Assembly (NCBI GenBank): GCA_040376705.1
Contig: JBEIQE010000005.1
Coordinates: 1-64,000, forward strand
From: JBEIQE01 sp040376705
GTDB taxonomy: Bacteria; Pseudomonadota; Alphaproteobacteria; UBA2400
Length of the DNA: 64,000 bases
Reading direction: 5' to 3'
Part shown: in pieces, positions 55,501-63,300 of the stretch
Position numbering within the stretch: the first letter of the stretch is position 1
Layout: every line of letters starts with the position of its first letter
Notes under the pieces: generated by a model
The model's database searches: none
What the model saw: the letters and a program-made list of their open reading frames with translations, nothing else
Told to the model about the DNA's origin: nothing
Program-made: the position numbers and the translations under genes

Positions 55501-57492
55501 ATGCTGCGGGTTGAGTGCCAGCACAGAGCGGCAACAAGCGACTGCCTCTTCAAGCCGGCCTTGCGCCTTAAGCGCCAGAGCGAGATTAGCCAGTGCATCC
55601 ATATCATCAGGCTGTAAGGCAAGCGCAGCTCTTATATGTGTTTCGGCCACATCGGCCTGACCACGCTGATAGGCCACCACGCCAAGGTAATGGCGCGCCG
55701 TTACATCATCAGGCTTTTCGCTGAGGGCTTTTTTATAGGCTGCTTCAGCCTCTTCAAGCTTAACGGCGCGGTGCAGGGTAAGCGCAATATCGGTAGCACT
55801 TGGTTGACTAAGCTGCTGGCGCATACTCTCAATCACATTCGTCCAGTCGCCATCCACACTCTGGCGGAACAGCTTGGTATTGGGGTACCACGGGCTGCTG
55901 GTGCCTTCGAGCATCCAGCGCCAATCCGGTGTTTTGCGCAGCATGAGCCATGTATTCATGCCAATACCGCCCGCAACATGGGCAATGGCTGTATCGGTGG
56001 TGATCACCAGATCACAATTCTTCATCACGGCGATGGTATCTAAAAAGGCGCCGGGGCCGCTGTCAAACTCATCGCCCAGCACCTCAATGCGCTCACGCAA
56101 TGCGGCGGGCAGTGCTGCAATCTGTTCGGCACCCTCGTTTTTTTGCAAACTGATAAAGCGCGTATTCGGCAAAGCCAGAATAGCTGCAAGGTTGTTCAGC
56201 TGCATCGAGCGGCCGCGATCAACCTTGGCCTTGGGGTTACCTTGCCAGTTAATCGCAATCTTGCGGCCGGGCTTGTTGCCAAGCTTCTGCTTCCATAAGG
56301 CTACGCGCTCAGCATCCACCGCCAAATAGGGCGCACCGGTTGCTGGCAGCTTGGCAAGGCTCATGCCCAAACGCGGCATGAGGCTCATGAGCGGACAATG
56401 CAGGTCAAACGCTGGCGGTGTGTCGCCTTTGGCAATAACGGTCTGCTGCGGGAAGCTGGCAGTGAACAGGGCCACCAGCGGCTTTTGCACCTCGATGATC
56501 ACATGCTTGCAGAGCTTGGCCACCAGCGGGGCAAAGCGCACAAACTGCAGCATATCGCCAAGGCCCTGCTCGCTATGCAGGTTGATGGTTTTATCGGGCT
56601 GCGGGCTGCCATCCCACATCGGCACATCCATGTTGCGCGGCTTGCTGAGCGAGGTTTCATCAACCTTCAGGCGCCAGTCGTAATGCACCGCGCCCTGCTC
56701 AAGCTTGCCAAGCAGGAACAGGCAAATGGCATAGTTATAATGTGCCTCGGCCAGCGAGGGATCGAGCTGGATGGAGCGGGCGTAGCTCACCTCGGCACCG
56801 ACGATATCATGCAGCTTCAGCAGCGCAGCACCGTGATTTACATAATAGCGCGCGATCTTGGGATTGAGCGCAATAGCGCGCTCATACTGCGCCTTGGCCT
56901 CGTCCAGCCGCCACAGGTCCTGCAGAATGACACCGCAGTTATAGTAAGATTCCGGATCATTGGGTGCGATCTCACGCTGCTGCTCATAAGCTGCAAGCGC
57001 GCCCTGAAGGTCATTGTTCAGGCGTAGCATGGTGCCTTGCGCATTAAGTGCGGCAGAGAAACGTGGTTGCTTCTCAAGCACTTTGGCAACCAGTTTCAAG
57101 CCTTCATCACGCTGGTTGGCCTGCCCGAGGGCGATAGCCAGATTGGTCATGATGCCGAGGTTACTGGGCGCAAGGCCAAAGGCCTTTGTATAAGTCACCA
57201 GCGCATCGGTAACGCGCTTTTTGGCAAGATACATGGTGCCAAGGTTATTGAGGAAATCGGCTGTGTTGGGCTTGGCGCGCACGGCGGCTTCAACCCGCAT
57301 GATGCCTTCATCTATGCGGCCATCCTGATAGTCCATGAGACCGAGGAAATGCTGCGCCTCCGGCTGCTGCGGGTCATGCATCAGCAGTTCGGTGAACAGA
57401 TTGGTCGCTTGCGCAAAGTTACCAGCGCGCTGCGCAGCAACTGCTTGCTGCAACAGGGCCTCGGCAGATGTTAGATCAATGACACTGCTCAC
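52582..57492 (-). CDS. Giant protein with three tandem TPR + glycosyltransferase modules
   Basis: A 1636-residue protein with a triplicated architecture. TPR arrays lie at about 1-285, 565-770 and 1050-1360. Each is followed by a GT-B (GT9/GT41-like) domain at about 290-562, 775-1045 and 1361-1636. Each GT domain repeats the same motif series: EQGLGDxxQF, NWQGNPKA, a TTDTAxAHxAG phosphate-binding segment, PDWRWM and WYPxxxLFRQ. All three seem to keep the nucleotide-sugar motifs, so none looks plainly dead. TPR-GT proteins glycosylate proteins or lipid acceptors, with TPRs binding the acceptor. No signal peptide, so cytoplasmic. It ends the fkbM-TPR-GT-DUF6165 operon and begins 2 bases after the DUF6165 stop. 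It could be a processive multi-site enzyme or make three different linkages. Confidence 0.85.
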   Translation of the reverse strand: MSSVIDLTSAEALLQQAVAAQRAGNFAQATNLFTELLMHDPQQPEAQHFLGLMDYQDGRIDEGIMRVEAAVRAKPNTADFLNNLGTMYLAKKRVTDALVTYTKAFGLAPSNLGIMTNLAIALGQANQRDEGLKLVAKVLEKQPRFSAALNAQGTMLRLNNDLQGALAAYEQQREIAPNDPESYYNCGVILQDLWRLDEAKAQYERAIALNPKIARYYVNHGAALLKLHDIVGAEVSYARSIQLDPSLAEAHYNYAICLFLLGKLEQGAVHYDWRLKVDETSLSKPRNMDVPMWDGSPQPDKTINLHSEQGLGDMLQFVRFAPLVAKLCKHVIIEVQKPLVALFTASFPQQTVIAKGDTPPAFDLHCPLMSLMPRLGMSLAKLPATGAPYLAVDAERVALWKQKLGNKPGRKIAINWQGNPKAKVDRGRSMQLNNLAAILALPNTRFISLQKNEGAEQIAALPAALRERIEVLGDEFDSGPGAFLDTIAVMKNCDLVITTDTAIAHVAGGIGMNTWLMLRKTPDWRWMLEGTSSPWYPNTKLFRQSVDGDWTNVIESMRQQLSQPSATDIALTLHRAVKLEEAEAAYKKALSEKPDDVTARHYLGVVAYQRGQADVAETHIRAALALQPDDMDALANLALALKAQGRLEEAVACCRSVLALNPQHGATHNNLGNLLKSLGRVTEALPHYEAAIKLAPDAPDLVHNLGIALLENNQLAEAEAPLRRAIELAPKNPDYRFDLARCLLMAGAWQEGWQEYEQRRHMKEFGAISVPQAPEWGGSINPTTTLLVLAEQGLGDTIQFGRFAAEARKRVGRVVLVTPPHLKALMATAPGVDAVYGYGEGLPTYDAYVMLPSLPHVLGITLETLPATTPYLKTRAEHLARWQEWRESIPGKLIGLNWQGNPKARADVGRSLHLTQLAMLGEVPGITFVALQKGAAVDQISELSGGFPLIAPPAPFDDGPDAFLDTAALMQVCDLVLTTDTSVAHLAGALARPTWVMLKHAPDWRWMLDRTDYPWYPGMRLFRQTAPGDWAGVIKAVQQALLTDAAKPVAPSLEATLAMHQRGKISEARTAYQAILAQEPSNLTAQHYLGVATYQLGDALAAEQILQQVVDSKPDYAEAWGNLALAFKNQQKIPQASEAFQKALSLTPNNADVHNNYGNLLTAEKKYDAAIAHYNTAISLQPNRADSYQNLGNALGDLERYDEAVEKYQRALALKPDYVAAMNGLGKAYRQQNKFDQAIAVFREATQVDTISPDAWSNMGVCYRELRQYDEALKCYDEAIKRNPNHAESYSNRALALHYSGDLAGAEVAYREALRLKPDRADAQFGLGAIMLTQGKWSEGFKQYEWRRKMADSGPLRTFEQPMWDGSVQPDKTLFLFAEQGLGDTLQFVRFVELARARVGKVIIEMQPGLCRLLKDSVGDAEVIGQGDAIPTFDLYSPLMSLPGLLDINEATLPAPRSYIVAEPERVKIWEAFLSGKPGLRIGLNWQGNPKAIVDKGRSIPLKLLAPLLEVPDTRFICLQKNAGIEQIAGLTPEQQARIEQLGEDFDAGKDAFIDTAAVMANLDLIITTDTAMAHLAGALGRPCWVLLKSMPDWRWMTVRTDSPWYPATRLFRQQREADWPAVVAEVEAALKEVLS

Positions 57493-57494
57493 AA

Positions 57495-57884
57495 TCAGCT
57501 ATAGGCAGCGTAGCTCTTCTCTTCCGAGAGGGCCGAGCCGAGTGCGTCGTTAATCTCGCGCTTCACGCGGAAGCGCTCGTCGTTGGTGAAGTATACAGCG
57601 CGGGCCAGTTCAATGAACTTGGGGCCGAAGTCCTTGCTGCGCTCACAGTCACGGATATCGTCCTCAATCACCCATAGCTTCTCGTTAACAATCTTAAGCT
57701 GCTGCTGCAGCGCTACCACTTCGGGCGAAAAAGTAACCGCAGCGGCGGCAGTGCGGGTGAGCTCATCCAGTTCGTTATGGATGTTGGCCAGCTTGGCCTT
57801 GTCGGAGATACGCTCAGACTTGATCTGCAGGATGGTGATCTTGTCGACCAGTTCACCCCATGACACAGGAACCTGAATAAGCAT
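57495..57884 (-). CDS. DUF6165-family small helical protein
   Basis: A 129-residue protein starting MLIQVPVSWGELVDKITILQIKSERISD, which fits DUF6165. The rest is a long helical hairpin (LQQQLKIVNEKLWVIEDDIRDCE) with coiled-coil character. Members of this family are often found beside TPR-glycosyltransferases and methyltransferases, as here, but their function is unknown. It has 15 bases to the upstream TPR-GT gene and 2 bases to the downstream one, so it is probably an accessory subunit of the glycosylation system. Confidence 0.8.
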   Translation of the reverse strand: MLIQVPVSWGELVDKITILQIKSERISDKAKLANIHNELDELTRTAAAAVTFSPEVVALQQQLKIVNEKLWVIEDDIRDCERSKDFGPKFIELARAVYFTNDERFRVKREINDALGSALSEEKSYAAYS

Positions 57885-57899
57885 ACGGAATCTCCCTCG

Positions 57900-59387
57900 T
57901 TATTTGGTTTTGGCAGATTGCCACGACTCGAGGTTTCTGACCATGGCCTGAATGGGGCCTGACCAATCACCTGCCTCTGTTTGGCGGAACAATTTTACTG
58001 ATTTATACCAATGGGTTAGCTCACCCGAGAGGCCCCAACGCCAATCTGGCACCGCCTTAAGCAGCAGCCAGGTGGGACAGCCCAGCCCGCCCGCGAGGTG
58101 TGCCAACGCGGTATCTGTGGTGATGAACAGGTCAAGATTCTGCAGCACGGCAATCGAGTCCATAAAGGCATCCGGCCCGCTATCGAAGCCCTCACCCAGA
58201 GTTTCTATGTTCATGCTGACGGGCAGGTCATGCAACTGCTCAGCGCCCGCGTTTTTCTGCAGGCTGATGAAGCGCAGGCCCTTAACGCCAAACAACGGCT
58301 CATACGCCTTGAGGGGAATGGAGCGGCCGCGGTCGACCTTGGCATTCGGATTACCTTGCCAGTTAAGTCCGACCTTAAGACCAGGCTTACCCGCGAGAGC
58401 TGTCTGCCATAGCTTCACACGCTCAGCATCCGGCTTCAGGTAGGGCGTCGCATCAACCTCCATCAGGCCGATCAGGCTCATGAGCGGCATCTGGATATTA
58501 TGGGCTGGAGGCGCTGTAGTTTGCACCACAACTTCGGCAAAACCAGCTGTAGCAAGGCTGATGATACGCACCAGCGGCGCTGGCACTTCAATAATGAGTT
58601 TACCAACGCGTCGGCTTACAGCCTGTGCATAGCGAATGAACTGCAGCGTATCGCCAAGGCCCTGTTCACTATAGAGCAGCAGGGTTTTATCAGGCGCGGG
58701 GGCGCCATCCCACAGGGGTTGCGGCAGTTTGCGATCGGGGCTGCTAAAGCCCTTGGTTTTAAAACGCCAGGCATAATGCTCGGCACCACTTGCATATTGG
58801 CCCTGCATGAATAAACCAAGCGCCAGATTATAATGCGCCTCGGGCAGCTGCGGCGCTATGGCGACTACGCGCATGAGGTCAGCCACCGACTCATCCACTT
58901 GCCCCAAGTCACGCAGCACATTGGCCCTGTTATGCAGCGCCTCCATATAATCGGGCTTGAGCCTGAGGGCGAAGTTGAAACTAGCCACGGCCACGCGCAG
59001 CTCCTGCCGCTCGCGGAACATGTTGCCAAGACCGTAGTAGGCTTCGGGGTAGTTCCCCTCATGGGCGATAGCCGATTTAAAGCACTGTACTGCTTCATCC
59101 ACGCGGCCCTGATCAGCCATGAGGTTGCCAAGGTTATAATGCGCAGCCGCCAATGTGGGATGCAGCGTTAAGGCCTGTTTTATATGGCTTTCTGCCAGAT
59201 CGCATTGGCCATTCTTTTTATAAACCAGCCCGAGCATGTGGTGTGCATCAGCATTACCGGGCTCAGCTGCCAGTACCTGCAAGTAGCCTGCTTCTGCTAC
59301 AGCAAGGTTACCCTGCTGGTGTGCGGCAAACGCCTGCTGTAAGAGCGGCGATGGCGGTGCAGCTGTGCGGGCGGCAGCACTACTCAT
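57900..59387 (-). CDS. TPR-glycosyltransferase, single module
   Basis: A 495-residue protein with six or so TPRs over residues 15-205 (GNADAHHMLGLVYKKNGQCD and similar) and a GT9/GT41-like GT-B domain from about 225 to 495: WDGAPAPDKTLLLYSEQGLG, NWQGNPNAKVDRGRSIPL, FITTDTALAHLAGGLG and PDWRWGLSGELTHWY. It is the single-module relative of the three-module protein in the same operon, with the same motif order, so the large gene probably arose by fusion of such units. It overlaps the fkbM stop by 4 bases. Confidence 0.88.
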   Translation of the reverse strand: MSSAAARTAAPPSPLLQQAFAAHQQGNLAVAEAGYLQVLAAEPGNADAHHMLGLVYKKNGQCDLAESHIKQALTLHPTLAAAHYNLGNLMADQGRVDEAVQCFKSAIAHEGNYPEAYYGLGNMFRERQELRVAVASFNFALRLKPDYMEALHNRANVLRDLGQVDESVADLMRVVAIAPQLPEAHYNLALGLFMQGQYASGAEHYAWRFKTKGFSSPDRKLPQPLWDGAPAPDKTLLLYSEQGLGDTLQFIRYAQAVSRRVGKLIIEVPAPLVRIISLATAGFAEVVVQTTAPPAHNIQMPLMSLIGLMEVDATPYLKPDAERVKLWQTALAGKPGLKVGLNWQGNPNAKVDRGRSIPLKAYEPLFGVKGLRFISLQKNAGAEQLHDLPVSMNIETLGEGFDSGPDAFMDSIAVLQNLDLFITTDTALAHLAGGLGCPTWLLLKAVPDWRWGLSGELTHWYKSVKLFRQTEAGDWSGPIQAMVRNLESWQSAKTK

Positions 59388-60277
59388 TGCGGTTGTGCGC
59401 CAATCACTTTCCAGTCTTCATCAGCGCTCTTCACTTCGCGTGCCCCTTCAATCACCTGTTTTGATTCCTTGGGCACCGCCAGCATGTTGATGGAGATGGT
59501 ACCGGGGAAAACATTCTCGGCATTCGCGAAGTAGTTATTGGCGACGTAGTAAGGTGTTAAATGCCAATAGAGTCGGTAGTCGAGACTGAACAAAAGATTG
59601 ATCAGGTCGGCTGATTTTTCGCGGCGGTCGTTCTCGACATACAGCATCGGGCGGCAGCGCCTGATGGTTTCAACAGCACCTTTAATTGCCTCGGCCTCCA
59701 TACCCTCAACATCAATCTTGATGAAATGGCACTGCTGCAAATTAAGGCTATCGATCGTTTCAACCGGCACGGTTTCGCCCTGCTGGTAACCACCTAGTGC
59801 GAGCGAGCCGTAATTGCCGGCCTGGCCATAATTGACTGGCGGCACTTTGATTTCGCCCTTGGCGCTACCGGCGGCAGCCATGCGCGCTTCGATGTTCATA
59901 TGGCCATTCATCATGGCGTTGGCGCTAAGCAACTGATAGATCACGCGCTGCGGCTCATAAGAAATCACGCGCCCCTGCGGGCCGACCTTTTGTGCAAACA
60001 GCACCGAGTGCGCGCCCATATTGGCGCCCACATCAAGCGCGGTCATGCCGGGCTTGAGCAGCTGGGCAAACAAGGCAGCTTCACCGGGCGAGAACTCGCC
60101 ATACATATCCAGCGAACGGCCGATATAGCTATCGTGGGTGATATAGGCCATCGCGCCATAACGGCAGCGGCGAACGCGCACCGGCCCGGCTTCATGCATC
60201 AGTGAGCTCTCATGCAGCGAAGGAGCTGGCGGGGCGGCTGGAGTTACAGACGTATTATTTTGCGCGCGCTTGGCCAT
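59384..60277 (-). CDS. FkbM-family methyltransferase
   Basis: A 297-residue methyltransferase starting at the ATG at 60277, which has GGGAG 7 bases upstream. The N-terminal 45 residues are Ala/Pro/Ser-rich and probably disordered. The core has LDVGANMGAHSVLFAQ (SAM loop), VISYEPQ, and CHFIKIDVEGMEAEAIKGA, the FkbM signature. Enzymes of this family O-methylate sugars and other hydroxyls. As first gene of the operon it likely methylates the glycan added by the TPR-GTs. It lies 112 bases after the stop of the giant gene, beyond a terminator. Confidence 0.88.
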   Translation of the reverse strand: MAKRAQNNTSVTPAAPPAPSLHESSLMHEAGPVRVRRCRYGAMAYITHDSYIGRSLDMYGEFSPGEAALFAQLLKPGMTALDVGANMGAHSVLFAQKVGPQGRVISYEPQRVIYQLLSANAMMNGHMNIEARMAAAGSAKGEIKVPPVNYGQAGNYGSLALGGYQQGETVPVETIDSLNLQQCHFIKIDVEGMEAEAIKGAVETIRRCRPMLYVENDRREKSADLINLLFSLDYRLYWHLTPYYVANNYFANAENVFPGTISINMLAVPKESKQVIEGAREVKSADEDWKVIGAQPQ

Positions 60278-60323
60278 GGTGAGCTCCCGTAAAGACAGCC
60301 TGACACTAGCCAATTTTTGCCCG

Positions 60324-60356
60324 TAAAACAACAACCCCCGCCGGTTAAGGCGGGGG
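60324..60356 (-). terminator. Rho-independent terminator of the second giant repeat gene
   Basis: On the minus strand an 8-bp GC stem (CCCCCGCC/GGCGGGGG) with a TTAACC loop is followed by TTGTTGTTTT, 34 bases past the stop codon. It separates the giant gene from the fkbM operon; partial read-through into that operon is possible. Confidence 0.85.
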
Positions 60357-60389
60357 CTGGTTTAGAAACCGGACACAAGCCTAGAGGCA

Positions 60390-63300
60390 TCAGGTCCAGA
60401 TAAAGTCAGAACTATCAAGGTTGGTAGTTGTGACATTGGTCAGATTAATGAACAGGTCGCCCGTACCATCGCCGTTGGTATCTACCGTCAGCAGCTTGGT
60501 GGTGTTGTTGAAGATGGCGGATGAGTTACCACCACCAGTCAACGAACCTGTACCAGCATATGTGAAGGTACCCGTGAGCAAGCCGCTGAAGAACAGCTTG
60601 TCAGCGTTCACCGCGTTAAAGTCGGTAATCGTATCACGTGCACCGGTGGCCGACTGGTTGACGTTGGTATACATCAACGTGTCGTTACCTGCACCCAGAG
60701 TGAAGCTATCTGCACCCTGACCCGAGTAGACAGTGTCGTTTCCAGCGCCAGCATTCACAGTGACCGCAGCAGTGGTACCGATGGTGATGGTATCGCCACC
60801 CGAACCGCCGATTACGGTTTCGATATTCGAAACTGTAATGTTGTTACTGCCATTTGAGAGAGCCACGCGGTCAGTACCGCCCGAGAGATCGAGGCTACCG
60901 TTATAGTCGGTACCCAGGGTCACAAGGTCGTTACCGTTGTTACCTACAATCGATTCAACATTGCTGATGGTCAGCGCGTTGTTGAAATTGCCAAGGGTGA
61001 GGCGATCGGTGCCAAAACCAAGGTCAATACTACCGGTAGTCATGGCCGTACCAAGCGTCACGATATCAGTCGATGCACCACCAATAACACTCTCGATATT
61101 TGAGACTGTCAGGGTATTGGCGAAGTTGCCAAGGGTCAGGCGGTCAGTGCCGGCACCAAGGTTAAGCGTACCGCCTGTTATAGCTGTACCCATGGTAATG
61201 GTTTCGGAGCTGATACCACCCGTGATGGTTTCGACATTGAGAACCGTGAGCGTGGTATTCACACCAGCGAAAGTTAGTGTATCCGAACCATCGCCAAGAT
61301 TGACTGTGCCACTCGACTGGCTAGCGCCAATTGTCACCACATCGTTCGAAGTACCGCCGATAATGCTTTCGGTATTTAGTACCGTCACATTATTGGCAAA
61401 GTTGCCGAGAGTGAGCGTATCGGCCGAGCCACCCAGATCAACACGGCCAGTCATGGCGGTGCCAATGGTGAGCAGGTCGATAGCACTGCTACCCGTTACA
61501 GTCTCGATGTTCTGAACCGTCAGGGTATTAGCAAAGTTACCCAGGATCAGGGTATCGCTGCCACCACTCAGGTCGAGCATACCGGTTGTGATCTGGCTGC
61601 CCAGGGTCACGGTATCGGCCGAATTGCTACCGGTGAGGGTTTCAACGTTGCTGACAGTGAGCGTATTGGCGAACGCACCCAGTGTGAGCGTATCGTCGCC
61701 CGCACCAAGGTTGATGTTGTAGCCAGACGCCGCTGTACCCAAGGTCACCACATCGTCATCGGTACCACCGATCACACTCTCGACGTTCGAGATCGTCAGG
61801 GTGTTTTCGAAGTTACCGAGGGTGAGGCGATCGGTGCCAGCCGCAAGGTTGACCGTACCAGCGGTTACAGCCGAGCCCAGGGTCACGATATCGGCATTAG
61901 CCGAGCCGGTAATGGTCTCGATATTGGTCAGCGTTACAGTGTTGGCGAAGTTGCCGAGAGTCAGGCTGTCGTTACCGTCGCCAAGGTTAACTGTGCCGCT
62001 TGCAGCCGAGCCAAGTGTTACCACATCGTTCGAATCGCCACCCGTGAGGGTTTCGACATTGCTGACTGTCAGGGTATTGGCAAACTCACCCAGCACCAGT
62101 GTATCGATACCGTTGCCGAGGTTGATCACGCCATTGGTAATCTGCGTTGCCAGCGTAATCACATCGGCACTGGTACCACCAGTTACAGTCTCAACATTGT
62201 TGAGTGTTAATGTGTTGGCGAAGTTACCCAGTACCAACGTGTCGTTACCAGCCAGCAGGTCGATGGTGATGCCATTGGCCTGTGTTGCCAGCGTGACCAC
62301 ATCGGTTGATGTACCACCGGTAATTGTTTCAACGTTCAGCACCGTCACCGAGTTGGCGAAGTTGCCAAGGGTGAGTGTATCGGTTGAAGCGCCAAGGTCC
62401 ACACGGCCCGCAGCGGCAACCGCGAAGGTAACTGTATCAGCATTGCTGTTACCGTTTACCGTTTCAACCGCCTGCACTGTCAGCGTATTGGCGAAGTTGC
62501 CGAGGTTGAGCGTATCGCTGCCCGAACCGAGGTTAATGGTGCCAGCCGTTACAGCATTGCCCAGCGTTACCACATCCGACGAGTTACCACCATTTATGGT
62601 CTCAATGTTCACCAGTGTAACGGTGTTGTTGAATGCACCCAGCGTAAGCGTATCGTTGCCATCGCCCAGATTGAGCGTACCGCTTGTGACTGCAGCACCC
62701 AGCGTTACCGCATCACCCGAGATACCACCGGTCAGTGTTTCAACACTGGTGATGGTAAGGGTATTGGCAAAGTCGCCCAGCACCAGCGTATCGTTGCCGC
62801 TGCCAAGGTTGACGTTACCGCCCGAGATCTGGGTGGTGAGTGTAACGATATCAGCACTATTACCACCGGTAATCGATTCGATATTCGCTGTGCTCAGCGT
62901 GTTGAGGAAGTTGCCCAGCGTGAGGCGATCGGTGCCTGCGCCAAGGTCCATCGTACCGGTCGTAATCTGGTTGGCAAAGGTAATGGCATCATTGCTGGTG
63001 CCGCCAACCAGTGTCTCGATGTTATTGACCGTGAAGGTATTGGCAAAGTTGCCCAGCGTGAGCGTATCTGCGCCTGCACCCAGGTTAATGGTACCGCTGG
63101 TGATAGCCGTGCCGAGCGTTACCACATCCTCATCCGTACCACCGGTGATGGTTTCGACATTCGAGACCGTCAGGGTGTTGGCGAAATTACCCAGGGTCAG
63201 GGCATCAAGGCCCGAGCCGAGGTTGATGGTGCCGGTCGTAATCTGGCTGCCAAGAGTGATGAGATCACCCAAGGTACCACCATTTACGTTCTCAACATTG

